From contig NC_081818.1 of the NCBI RefSeq assembly GCF_030704535.1, positions 4,724,501 through 4,788,500 on the forward strand: a DNA stretch of 64,000 nucleotides, written 5' to 3'. Positions 21,655 through 33,840 of the stretch are shown here, one piece after another (position 1 is the first letter of the stretch; every line of letters starts with the position of its first letter). This DNA comes from Vitis vinifera (lineage: Eukaryota > Streptophyta > Magnoliopsida > Vitales > Vitaceae). A program made the translations under genes and the position numbers. The notes beneath the pieces are model-generated. The model worked only from the letters and a program-made list of their open reading frames with translations. It was not told the DNA's origin and did no database searches.

Positions 21655-22273
21655 ATGTATATGCTAAAATCGTCTTTTTAAAATACGATTTTTTGAAATA
21701 ATAATAGAAAATTTGTGTCTTGAAGGATGATTTTCTTAAAAAATAAAAAAAAATAAAAAAGAAAGTGAGAAAAGAGAAAGAGTGCGAAGAAAGTGATATG
21801 GCTCATGCAGCCTTGTACATCTGATAAAGCAAAATATGTAATTGGACATAACCTGGTGGTGGATGGAGGATTCACGTGCTTTAAAACTCTTGGGTTTCCT
21901 TCTCCTGATTAGGTTGTGTAGTATCATGATCTTCTTTCTTCACATTTTTCCTTTTTTTTCATATATGTTGAACATTGTTTTGCCTATCTTTTTTAACTTT
22001 GAACGAACAAATTTGTGTTGAAATTTTGGAATTTATGTAATAAACACATCAAGAAATCTTGAAGAGAAAATTTCTCACTTTTTTTATTTTTTAGAAAACC
22101 AAAAGATGATTTTTTTTTTTATTTACGATTTCCCCTCATTGTTTCAAGAAATCGTCTCTTAAAGAGAACTATAGATTTTTTTTAAAAGGAATTTTAGAAA
22201 TCTTATCTTGAAAAGATGATTTTTTGGTATAATTTTTTTAAAATGATATAAATCGTATTTTAAAGAGACAATT

Positions 22274-22274
<1 letters not shown>

Positions 22275-22340
<66 letters not shown>
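22275..22340. repeat. (AT)n microsatellite, about 33 units
   Basis: Uninterrupted AT dinucleotides lying inside the right arm of the inverted-repeat element, bordered by TTTAA on one side and TTTCTCTTTTC on the other. Likely polymorphic in length. Confidence 0.97.
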
Positions 22341-22342
<2 letters not shown>

Positions 22343-22471
22343 CTCTTTTCTATCCGACAAAAAGTACAGTAGATTTGGAATTATTTTTTCCATTAAGTGG
22401 GAATTATTTTTTTCATTAAGATAGTTTAGTAATTATTTTTTAAAACTACCCATACTCTTGTCAAAAATCCT

Positions 22472-25400
22472 AAATCCTTGACCAATAATCCCTAGGAACC
22501 TTTTAGCATTATTTGAACATTTGCATAGGAAGAACATAAGAGATAAGAGATAAGATAATTTTTAAATTTTTTAAAAAATACAAAACATAAAGTATATTTA
22601 AATAAATTTTAAAAATTTTGAAAAGTGAAGTTTAAAATAATAAATAAGCTTTTTTTTAATATAAAAATTATTAGTATTCTTAATTTTTATTTGAAAATAT
22701 ATGCAAACTAGACCTAAAGTCATATTAATTTCCAAGTCTTCTGCTAAGTCTTTTAATTTCATTTCCACAGTTTCTTCGTCTTCCTGATCGTCACCATGAA
22801 ATGATGCAAGAAGAATCTAACAAAGAACCTGTTTGGCGGGATAGAAAACTAACCAAGATTCAGAAGAAAATTGCACTGCTGATGTCAAGAAGCTTATATC
22901 ATACTACAAACATCATGATTGGACCGAGTCATAGTCATATGAAAATAATTAAGGAAATATCCAATACAAGACAAGTCCTCAACGGACCTGGACTATTTTA
23001 TGGTCGCCATGTTAGTCTCTTTGCCATTATCCACGGGCCCTCTCTTTTCTTTTTCTTTTTTTTTTTCAAAATTATTTTCTCATTTATATAATTAATATAT
23101 AAGAGCATGCCTTTAGAAACATCTATAAATAATTTTTAAGAGTTGTTTACGTTGTTTTGAATGTCCTAACAATATTCTACCTAAACATTTTTATGGTCTC
23201 CGTCAACTTTGGATCACCAACCAACCTACCTTCCCGCGCTTTGGATTCTAATTCTTGTTTTGATTGTATTCCCAAACTAGGTTCCATCTACCAATCAGCA
23301 AATGAAAGATAAAATATGGAATCAAATAGCCTAAGACGTATTTGGGATGATGAAATGGCGGGGAATAAAAATGAACATTTATTTTCATTCATATATTATT
23401 TTTAATAAAAATAAATTTGATGATTCTAATTTTTGGAATGTAAGGTGAGGATAATTATTTGTTTTCATTTTAATCTTTTATAATAATGAGAGTGTGAATA
23501 GAAAAAGAGATAAATTAAAAATAATAATATCATGACACATGATCTAAATAATTTTTTTTTATATTTTAAAACAACATCTTTTAAGAGGTTTTTTTTTTTA
23601 CACTAAATAATAAGATTAAGTTAGTATTTGTTTTTTTAACTTCATTTCAAATATAACTTAAAACTAAATAGTGTTTGATAGTAATGAGTTGTTTATTTTT
23701 TTAATATTTTATTTTTATTAAATATTAAAAATAAAAAAAATAAAAACCAATATGTTACTTTTACCATATTTGGTTTTTTTTATTGAGTTAAAAAAATTAA
23801 AAAATAAGTAATAAGTTAACAAAAAGTGAAAAAAAAAAATAAGCAATTTGAAATTTGAAAGAAAATTGGTTTTAGTATAAAGTTAAAAAAACAAATATTT
23901 TATTTTTTGCATTAAAAAAAGTCAAATACTTTGAGTTTTAAGAATAAGTAATAAGTGAAACAAAAAGGTGGTGGTTTTTTTTTTTTTTTACTTAATTCTA
24001 AATAGAACTTTAACACTTAATACTATTAAGTATTAGGTTGTTTTTTTATATATATATTTTATTTCTATAAAACATTAATTAAAAAAATTAACATATTACT
24101 TTTTTTATTAGTAAAAACCAAATATTTTGATTTTTTCTATTCAATAAAAAGTTGATAACAAGTCATAAAAAAGTAGAAAAACAAATAATTTAAAATCTGA
24201 AAGTAAATTACTTTCAGCAAAAAATTGAAAAAAAACAAACGCTCTCGTTTAAAAACAACTCACTTGAAAATAATTTCCTTTCAGAAATAAGTTAAAAAAA
24301 AACACTTAAAAATGCTAATATTTATTCAATAAATAAAATTAGCAACAAAAAATATGCCAACTGAATGGAAATAAAATGGTAAAATAGTAATTTTAACGGA
24401 TATCATTTTTAACCTTATTATCAAAAAATGAATAACAATAAGTCTAATTAAATGTTATAATTTTCATAAAAATAATATAATAAACTGTGCATTATTAATT
24501 TAGTTTATTATTTGGTATTAATTATAAATTATTTTATATTATCACATCAATATGGTATATTTAATAAATTTATCATTTTCTTTACTCCTTTAGCAACGTG
24601 GGGTTGAAAATATATATATAAATAAGAAATTAAATTATTTGAAATACACTCTTAACACTCATAATTAAATTTTAAAAAATTAAGATTTTTTTGAGAATCT
24701 AGTAATAAAAAACATAATTTTCAATATCTCAAAAATAAAAACCACATCTTAAAAGTTATTATGTCATCTTATATATATAACATACAATTAAAAACTTTAT
24801 TAACCTAATATATAAATATTCAATTTAATAACACACAATTATTTAATGAAATAACACACAACTATTCATTGAGTAATATAGCACATAAAAAAATTAAACA
24901 AAAATAAATTATATTATATTATAATATATTGTAATTTTAGTGTATTTGTATCATAAGTATAATATATTTATGTCGTATTTATATTTTATTATAAAAGTAA
25001 TAATTTTAAAAATGCTTATTCATAACCTATTGCTATTCAAATATCATTATCACTATATTAACATGATTCCCCCAACACATTGAAATTATTTAATAATTTT
25101 TGTATATAAAAAAATAAAAATAAAAACCACAAGTCTCATGAATTCAAATTAGTATTTCATTTTATTTTAGAAGTGATTCATAATATAAATATGTTATGAA
25201 ATATGGTATCATCATACAAAACTATCACTTTTATAAAAAAAAGTTTAAAATTTTCCTAATTATGTTTTATTGTAATGTATTGTAATATAAGTATTTATAT
25301 TGTAATTATAATATATTTTTATCATACCTATATTTTATAATAAAACTAATGATCTTAGAGATAACTTTTTATACCTCATTAATATTTAACATATCATATA

Positions 25401-28400
25401 TATTAACATCATCCACTCGATGTATTGAGGAAAAAAAAAAGACGAAAAAATTATATATGAAAATTAAGGAAAAAAAAATACTATGCAAAGGAAAAAAAAA
25501 TAAAAAAAAATCATATAAATTTTTTAAAATTATTTTATTATAAAAAATAAAAAATGAGTAAACATTCTCCATCATTTTTTTTATTCTTTTTAGATAATTC
25601 AAATAAAAAAATTAAATAATCTATCTTCGTCCAATTTAATACAAAAACATAATTTATCAATTTAAAATTAGAAAAATATATATGAAAAAAAATCATCATT
25701 TTTATTATATAATTATGAAACTCGCTTTTTCCTTAATAAAAATGCAAAAAAATACATTAAATGTTATTTTAAAAATATTTTTATTTTGAAAAATAAATTT
25801 AAATAACAAATTATACTATTATTATTGTAAGGATTAAACCCAAAATTTTGATTTAAAATTCGAATGTCAATAATTATAATAAATGTGAAACCTACTCACC
25901 CTAATAAAAAGTAAAGTGTTTTAAATACTTTGAATTTTAAAAGTATTTAGTTGAAGGACATTTTTGGTATTTAAACCTATTATTGTCCTTCTTAAGAGTT
26001 ATCAAAAGAGACCACCATTTCCAGTTATTTTCTTATTTAATCTACCCCATCAGGTAATTCTCTCGAGAAATTGCATTTGATGTGAGTCGTAATTGACTTT
26101 TCTCTTCGATTGCGCGGCATTGACTAGTATGACTCCATTAATATTTTTCATGCGAATCTTCATGACTAGCTCAAATAAGAAAAAAAAAAAAATCCAACAC
26201 CTTCCTACACGTAAAGATAAAGGTTTTGTTTCCTTGTATGAAAATACTAAATAAAAAAAAAACATAAAAGAAATTAAAATTTTTTAAATTAATAAATTAT
26301 TTTTTATTTATATTTTAATTTTTTATATTAAAATTAAAAATACAATTTCTTAATTTATAAAATAATTTTTTAATTTAAAAAAATACATTTAATAAAAAAT
26401 ATTTTTGAATAATTTTTTCTAAAAACACTTTATTTATTTTTATAAAATATCTTGAGTAATAATAATAAAAAAAACAAAGAATATATTCCTTCTTTGGTTG
26501 TCTTCCTAAACAAGGGATCTATGGATTTATCGAAAGATGAAGACAAAATATGGCATTATTAAATTTTAAATTGACACGTAAGGAATCGAATAAAGTCTCT
26601 TCCTTTGTTACCCCTTGTTTCTAAAAGTTGAAGGAGAATGGGAGTTGTAACTTTCCGCCATGAAAAAGTTCAACTTCTGTGGGTGCTTTTAGTTTCAAGG
26701 ATGCTTTAGGAGATAAAGAAATAATGGTGTCAAAGCGATGAATAAGACCCTCACGTTACTTCCTTTGAACACAAATATGTTAAATTTGTGAGAAATTACA
26801 TATCACGTGTAATTCACGTTTGTCTCCTATCACATGGCAATGACTTGTAAATGAGTCTATTAATATAATCCAACATGACCATGACTAGCCTCAATAGTTT
26901 TCCACACAAGGTTCTACATATAGCAAATTATATGATATTTCGATGAAATTTCATGTGTTGACGGTTCCAATACGATAAATAAAAGGAAATTCTTATTGTT
27001 CCAGAAGTTCTTATTATTAACGTTTTTCGTATTAATCCAATATTAATATGGTTGGTCTTAATATTCTTCCACACAAGATTCTATATATAGCAAAATGTAC
27101 GTGTGTTGGCATGTCCAATACGATAAGTCGAGGAAAATTCTCATTTCTTCAATATTTTCAACTTTTTTTCATTGATTTAATGGTGATATTTTAATATACT
27201 ATATTAGTGTTATTTTTCTTTTAAGAAATTAAATATTTGAAAAAATGGATTTAAAAGACCAAAGATACAAATAATTTGATTTTATAAATGCATAAGAATA
27301 TATCAAGATCAAATGATAATGATGGATAAAAAAACTCAATTAAGAATTTTTGTGCCAATTCAAGATCACCATAACTAATCCATACATGATTTCTTATCTT
27401 CGCCGCATTGATGCAAATTGGAGACCGGATAACGTAAAGAAGAATCAGTTCATTGGCATAGAAAATGAATGAGAAACTGAAAGCAAACTGCATGGGAAAT
27501 GCATGGGTCAAAGTCAAACCTCGTACTTGTACGCGAACGTGTCTATAGAAAATTAAGAAATTCTGTAGACGCGGGCTTGCAGAAAATTCATTGCTTAATT
27601 AGTATTTTCTTGTTTTCTTTTGTCCTTTTTGTGTGTTTTTTTTCTCTCCCATGAATAGTCCATGGAATTGAGAAAATACGAGACAACTGCATCGAAGACT
27701 TCCACCATTTCATGGTTAAGGGATAATGGACGATTGATTGTTCATCAATAATGATATCCACATGAAATTCTGAATATAAAATTAATATTATAATTAAAAA
27801 ACTTAAATACATATATTGTTACGAAAGAATGAGAATAAACAATATATTACAAAACAAAACAAAAATACACAGATTTATGTGAAAAATTCTAAATATGAAA
27901 AATCACGGATAAAGGAAAAGAAAATCCATTATATAAAAAAATTGATACAAAAGAGGAGAAATGCAAGTGAATACTACATGCTTAATCCTTTCACTACCTT
28001 TATAAACCCTCTCCAAAAAATCTCATAATTTTAGTTTTATCATATGTATCATACCATAAACTTTTTTTATTGAATAATATATATATATAATCACCACCTA
28101 AGATTTTATACAAATTTCTTTATAGATGATTATGATCATCGATGGAGTTTGTTCTCTTTTGATTTTTTGTAATGATGTTAATCTTCAATTATTTTGGTAA
28201 GTGAATCAATAATTTTATCATATTTTTATCTTTTAACAATGTTACATATGACTGATATGACAAAGTTTGACATGATTTACTAGTATAACTCGAACTTAAC
28301 ACGTTTTTCATGAATTTGAATAGAGTATAATTATGTTCGAGTCATATTCATACATTGACTTATATATATCATTTAATAAATAAATTATTTTTTGGTCAAT

Positions 28401-31400
28401 CTACATAACATGACTTTGAAAAAAAATAATTGTAACAATTATCTTAATTATAATCATAACCTATCGAACTTATATTTAATTCATTTAAAATTTAATTTTG
28501 AATAAATTAATCAATTGAACCATAAATATGTTAGGTTGAAAGATTAATTGTATTAACTCAAATTAGACCCAACCCGACTTAAATTATCAAATGAGTTACA
28601 CAACATCTTAAAGATGTGTTACATGTTTACCAATTAAGTCATGTTTGGTTGATTCTTTTAACCCAATTACATGTATTAATTGCTATTTTACACTCTAACT
28701 TACACCACCTTTTTATTTTTATTTAATATTAATTAATTCTCCTTTGGCTTCCAGTTTTTAGTTAAGAATAATTTTTTTTCCAGTTTTATACCGTTAAAAG
28801 GGAAGCCATTAACGGTAGTCAGAAAACTAAGCCCATAAGTTTATTTTTTCTAATTTATTGATTTAATAAAATAGATAAATTAGAAAAACAAGAGAAGACA
28901 AAGTCAGTGCCAACTGGAGGAGTAATTTTAAACATGAACGTGTTTAACTATGATCAAATAATTAAAATGAATAAAGAAACATATATATTAAATTATTTAA
29001 TTTTTATATAGAAAATGAAATATAAGTCAAATGAAATTATTGAAGCATATAAATATAATTTATTATTTTCCTTTTTTTTTTTTCTTGTCTTTCTCTTGCA
29101 TTTTTGCCTTAAATTTTTTAGAAGCCAAACACAAGGAAAAGAAAATTTTAATAAGAAAAAAAAACCCTAATTCTTGATAAGTAAATTTAGATGAAAAAAT
29201 TACAAAAAAAAAAAAGAAAATCGAATAAATACAAATAAATGTTTTTTCTAAATTCAATAATCACTTATCAGATGTGGTGTGATAATATTATTTTTAAGTT
29301 TGAAGACGAGTCATTAAAAAGATGGTGACAAAACATCATTAAAAGTTTAATCCATCTTTATAGACATTAATTAGTTTTTCGAAGAGATAATAAAACATCG
29401 ATATAAGAATTAATATCAAAATCAAGTTCATGAGTTTAAATATGACTGTGTGAGCAAGGGAGAAGAGTATTTTTTTTATTTTAAGTTAAAAAGTCGATGG
29501 TTCCTTGTTCAATTTGAAAGCTTTCATGATATTTAAGTGTTGAATTTGAATTAGTACAAAAACCCTTAGCCCTTAAAACAAGAAACTATGACTGCTCAAC
29601 CTATGAAGGCCTGAAGTCTATCCATTTCGTGTAACAAATAAAAGTCAAATCTTAATTATTGAATATATACATATGAAGCAAAAGAGACTTCACCTATGGT
29701 CTTTGTTAACTAGGATAGCCATCCTACCTACCAATAATATGTATATATCTTTCTGAAGTGGCAATCCATAGACTAATGGGTACAGCTAGGATGACTCGAT
29801 TTTATTGGATGTTATTAAAAGTTGCGTCCACGTAATATATCCACTGATATAATTATACATAAAAAGGGGTATCAAATCATGTCGTGTATTATATTTTAAT
29901 CTTATTATTATTTTATCCAAAGTCTAATGGCATCATTTATTTATAACTTAACGTCTTATATTTGTGTTCTCATCTAAAAATTTAATTTTACTATATCTTT
30001 TCAATAGGTCCGGTCAAAACTTCAATAGATACTTGTCCAATTGGATTGCAAAATCTGAATTAGTTTTATTATACTTCACTTGAGATGTCGGGATAGACCT
30101 CTTCATTGGGCTCACGAGAGAAATTTTTTTTATATGATGAATGACGAATTTACCATTATTATATATATTTAACCCTTTTATATTTGAAAGTTTTGTTTCT
30201 AAAGGGGAGATTTTTTTATTTTTTTTTAACCTTCATCATTATGCTCTTTGTTCCTATAATTAATGGATTATCGAGTGTTAATGTACTCTGTGAACGTAGG
30301 GATCATAATGATTGTCAACCTGTGTCAAAATTTTTATATTTTTATGAAATTTCTACCCATGTGTTTTTCTTAAAATGATATCTTCTTAATTCTTATTATA
30401 GTATCATATTTTACATCAAAGGCCCGGAGATAAGGAGAAGTCATGACACCATGTAGTATGTGTTCAACATTACTTATGTTGTAAATATTTTCATTTTTCA
30501 AGATCAAAATGGCAGACAGATTATATTTGAATATCTTTCATTTTAAAAAACATTGAAAAAAAAATTAGAATTTCATAAAATAACTCATTTTACATGCTGG
30601 CCCAAACATTTTGTCAGCGTATATGAACATGTAGAACCATTTCAAATGGAAGAAACAAGATGCAGATACATGGTGAGAGAGAAACTAAGCTTAGTATGAA
30701 TACTGTAAGGTCCAGAGAGAGACATTAGCATCTCCTGTATTTGGGTATTGAAAAATTCGTGTTGGAGAAGACAGAAGAGAGTGCCTTTGCAGTTGGGTTG
30801 GGCTGCATTTCCTCACACTAATGGTTGGAAAGTTGGACCACTCTCTCCTTTGATCCATGTAGCAAAAGAGCAAGGCCTGATTGATAAGTGAGAACTCTAA
30901 ATCATGCTTTCTAGGAATAGTCTTAGCATTATTAAATTTTATTAAACATGGGACATATTTTTATTTTATTTTATTTTTTGGGCAAAATAAGGATTTTTAT
31001 AAGGGGCAGCATTATTATTACTGCTATATGACGCTAATTTTAAAACCATAACCAACATTATTCAGATTACCCAAATGCAAATAAAAAGCACTTTTAGGGT
31101 CATAAACAATTCTGGGCTTTCAAGAAGCTAATTCAAACATTGCTACAATGTTTTAGCCCCTCCTTGATCCCATCAAACATAGCTTCTGTGTGATGAAAAA
31201 AAAAACAGGCACAAATGGAAGTTCAAAGCCATGGATGTGATGAGAGAGTACAGACTTGGAGAGCACTCATCTTGGGGTGGGCTTTACTATCTGTGAAACT
31301 CATGAGGGGCTCCATGATTTGCAATTTGGCATTTAGCTTCCAAACTCAAAGAGAACTACCGGCAACCAAAATACGCACTTCATCCTTTTAATGATGGCAG

Positions 31401-31645
31401 ATAACATGTTGGGTCTGGGTATATGGGCCGGGGAAACCACAGGAACAAGTTTAAGCCAGGATTACCCACTCCATTCAGCCTAGGCTGCACCAAAACATCC
31501 TCTCTGACTCTGATGTTTGCCAATTAATTCTGTGCCCAGACAACGAGTGTGTAAAATAATGCTCAAAACCTTTAAATACTGTCTAAATTTCAGTTACACG
31601 AAGGGCCAAAATATTCAACAAGGGGATGAAGGATGCAACCTCAGG
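22472..31645. other. AT-rich intergenic region without a supported gene
   Basis: About 9.2 kb of mostly A/T homopolymer runs. The longest ORFs are under 100 codons, low complexity and without recognisable domains. The 23.6-24.3 kb part repeats a short theme (AAAAAACAAATATTTT, AAGTAATAAGTTAAC) in both orientations, suggesting decayed MITEs. The less AT-rich island at 30.6-30.9 kb carries no recognisable RNA or protein. From about 31.0 kb the sequence is probably the 3' flank and 3' UTR of the DCD-domain gene. Confidence 0.6.
26889..27165. repeat. Imperfect direct duplication, ~168-bp offset
   Basis: TTCCACACAAGGTTCTACAT near 26899 recurs as TTCCACACAAGATTCTATAT near 27067. After each comes ATATAGCAAA, then GTGTTG, CCAATACGATAA and AGGAAA..TTCT.ATT, in the same order. 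The copies differ by small indels. No gene is associated. Confidence 0.65.
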
Positions 31646-33698
31646 TCAACGACGGAATGATGATGGACCTGCAAATGAATAGAGAGAAGAAACCGGGACA
31701 TTCCCGGGTTCAGGCCTGGCCTTCTGGTAGTGGTGTATCTGATCATATTTTAATGGAGCATCAGAAGCATAGGTTGAGTATATCCTCTCCAGGGTATCAG
31801 CCTCTCTCATTCGCATCTGATCGGTCTCACCCAAGTAGGGCTCTGCCCTGCCACTAAGAAAATAAGATCCCGCCCTGACTTCCTCTCTTCTTGGTGGTGG
31901 TGGATATGTATCCACAGGTACACTAGAATAAGTGCTATAATATGGATCTCTTGGGTAAGCAGAAGCAATAGTTACAGTTGCAGCAGGGATTGAAGATGGC
32001 AATTCGCGTCTTGCACCAAGATGTGAAGTAAGATACTCTCCTTCATTTATAAAAGTAGTGTGACGAGGAAGAGGTTCTCCATGCACAGAAGCAGCGTTCT
32101 TTAAAAGGTGCCCTCTTTCAACTACAGCAGCAGCAGGATTTGCAGTTGCAGGAAGGACTGACAATGGCAATTCCCGTCTAGCCTGAAGACCCTGAGTCCG
32201 ATACTCCAGTTCATTAACAAAAGGAGGATCTCGGCCTACATGTTCTTGTCCATGAGCAACATCCACGTATATAGGGGCCTCTTGCCTCAGAAGGTGCTCT
32301 CGTTCATGAGCTGGAGGAGTCATATTCCTACTTGCTCTCTGAAGGCCATAAGTTCGATACTCCTTTTCACTCATAAATGAATCAGGAGGAAATTCCTCTA
32401 CCCTCGGCTGGTACCTTTCATGAGACAGCACAGGGTAGCTCCTAGCATCACCTCTAGTGCTTGCTCCCTGAAGACCATAAGTTCGATACTCCTTTTCACT
32501 CATAAATGCATCACGAGGAAATTCCTCTGATCGAGTAGATGCTGCCTCTCTGTATGCAATAGGATGGTGTCTTTCATGAGACAGCCTGGAGTAGCTCCTA
32601 GCATAACCAATGGTGTTGGGATCCCTAAGCAATGGTTTACTGTGTGAATGGGATTCTCTTTCTCCTCTGTAAACTTCCCTATCACGCTCTCTTGCTCTTG
32701 CTCTGGGTGGAGAATGGATAGGCAGTGCTTTTGAATGGATTTCAGTGGGTCGGAAAAGTTTCATGAGTTTCTTAACCTGCATGGGAAAATCATGATTCTA
32801 TCAATACAAAACTATGATGGAATAATGACTGCCAAAACTTACAGAGGAAACTAGGGTTCCGCACTTGTTCCATAGTAAGTTCTGTCTTGAACTTGTTAGT
32901 TTTGTCATAATTATCCTTGATTGCCTTTTTGAAGATGCTCTCAGGTAATGGATAACAGTCCATGTGAACAGTAAAGCGCACCTGAAAACTGAGAGATATC
33001 AGAACATAAATTGTTTACACTGGCAATAAAGAAAGAGTATTTTTGTTAAACAGAGATAAGCTATAATGAAATGTGACCTGAACAGGGAAGGCCCCATCAA
33101 AAGCTTCAGGCTCAAGTTTCATGCCGCCAGACGAGGATGCCTTGTAGATTCCATGCATAAGCTTGAGATCAAAATCATAAAGAAAAAGCTTAAGCCCAGG
33201 TTTGACACCCAACACAAGATCTTTCTTGCTTGTTGATACACCCATTACATGATAACGAAAACAATCAGGTTTCGTCTTCGCACTGCACATAAAGATTAAA
33301 CCACCGAGTTTTTCTTTGTTCTTTTGGTTCTCGAGGTTCTTTTCCAACTCATGACACTCGTCTTTGTTTTTTTTTGGTTGGTCCTTTCTCATGTGGTTTT
33401 CATAATTCTTTTCTTTATTCCTTTCCTTGCTTTTTGGCTTCTTAGTCTCGTGTCTTTCAGCTTTGCTAGTTCCTTCTTTGCCGTTTGATTCACTGCTTCT
33501 ATTCTGCTTGCCCTTTACTCCCTGAATCTGTAGAGCACCTGTGGCTACTTTGGCCTTGAAAATGTTCCTAGATGGAGATCTCTTCTCAATCTTACGTTCA
33601 GGTTTCAAGGATTTTGGAGTTTTCTTTTCAGATGATGATGGCCTTTCAGAAGCTCCAGCAGCATCCTCAGCTTTCTTCTTGTTTTTCTTGTCTGCCAT
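31646..33698 (-). CDS. DCD-domain (development and cell death) protein, 622 aa, 3 exons
   Basis: Exons (high to low): 33078-33698, 32865-32981, 31646-32776, all with GT-AG introns and phase 0, giving 207+39+376 codons. The N-terminus (about 1-130) is Lys/Glu/Ser-rich and likely disordered. The DCD domain (about 131-258) shows [50 protein letters not shown], and LKKLMKLF-like KKLMKLFRP just after the exon 2/3 junction. DCD proteins are plant-specific and linked to stress and programmed cell death. The Arg/Glu-rich C-terminal half carries four imperfect repeats around EYRTYGLQ; two of them match closely at DNA level (near 32335-32400 and 32465-32530). The ATG at 33698 follows a splice acceptor at 33741-33742, so the 5' UTR is spliced. 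The exact molecular function is unknown. Confidence 0.88.
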
Positions 33699-33840
33699 GG
33701 TTCATCCAATGAGCCAAACTAGCTAAAGGAAAATGTACTCCTGCAAACCATAGCCACATTTTAGCAATGAAACAATTTCTCTTTATGTAGTCAGGATTTG
33801 TAAACTGTGGAAACATATAATTGAACAACAATATATGTAA

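Larger units (their letters stand above)
16847..21659 (-). mobile_element. Full-length, decayed Ty1-copia retrotransposon with intact 5-bp TSD
   Basis: Direct repeats ATGTA (16847-16851 and 21655-21659) bracket two 221-bp LTRs (16852-17072 and 21434-21654). On the minus strand the primer-binding site TGGTATCAAAGC follows the 5' LTR directly (21422-21433), and a purine-rich GCGGGGGCG tract precedes the 3' LTR. The internal order is gag, protease, integrase, RT, RNase H, as in Copia. By eye the LTRs differ at about 15 of 221 positions, almost all transitions, so insertion is old. The element sits inside the inverted-repeat element 16645-22471. Confidence 0.92.
16645..22471. mobile_element. Long-inverted-repeat (foldback-like) element, split by a nested Copia
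   Basis: The left arm starts near 16645 with GGGATTTTTGACAAGA. The right arm, read in reverse complement from about 22471, starts AGGATTTTTGACAAGA. The arms stay alignable for roughly 200 bp or more (for example TAAAAAATAATACCTAAACT against TAAAAAATAATTACTAAACT, then further inward a TTATAAAAAAATTATA against TTTTAAAAAAATTATA segment). Removing the 4.8-kb Copia leaves an element of about 1.0 kb whose loop holds a long AT repeat. No transposase ORF, so it is non-autonomous. I could not assign a clear target duplication, so the superfamily is open. Confidence 0.65.

Noticed and set aside
22801..23091. 96-codon ORF on the plus strand
   Set aside because: No domain, Phe-rich tail from a poly-T run, lies in AT-rich repeat DNA; no splice or promoter support.
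30660..30900. Possible microRNA gene in a less AT-rich island
   Set aside because: I could not find a hairpin or a match to a plant miRNA that I recognise.
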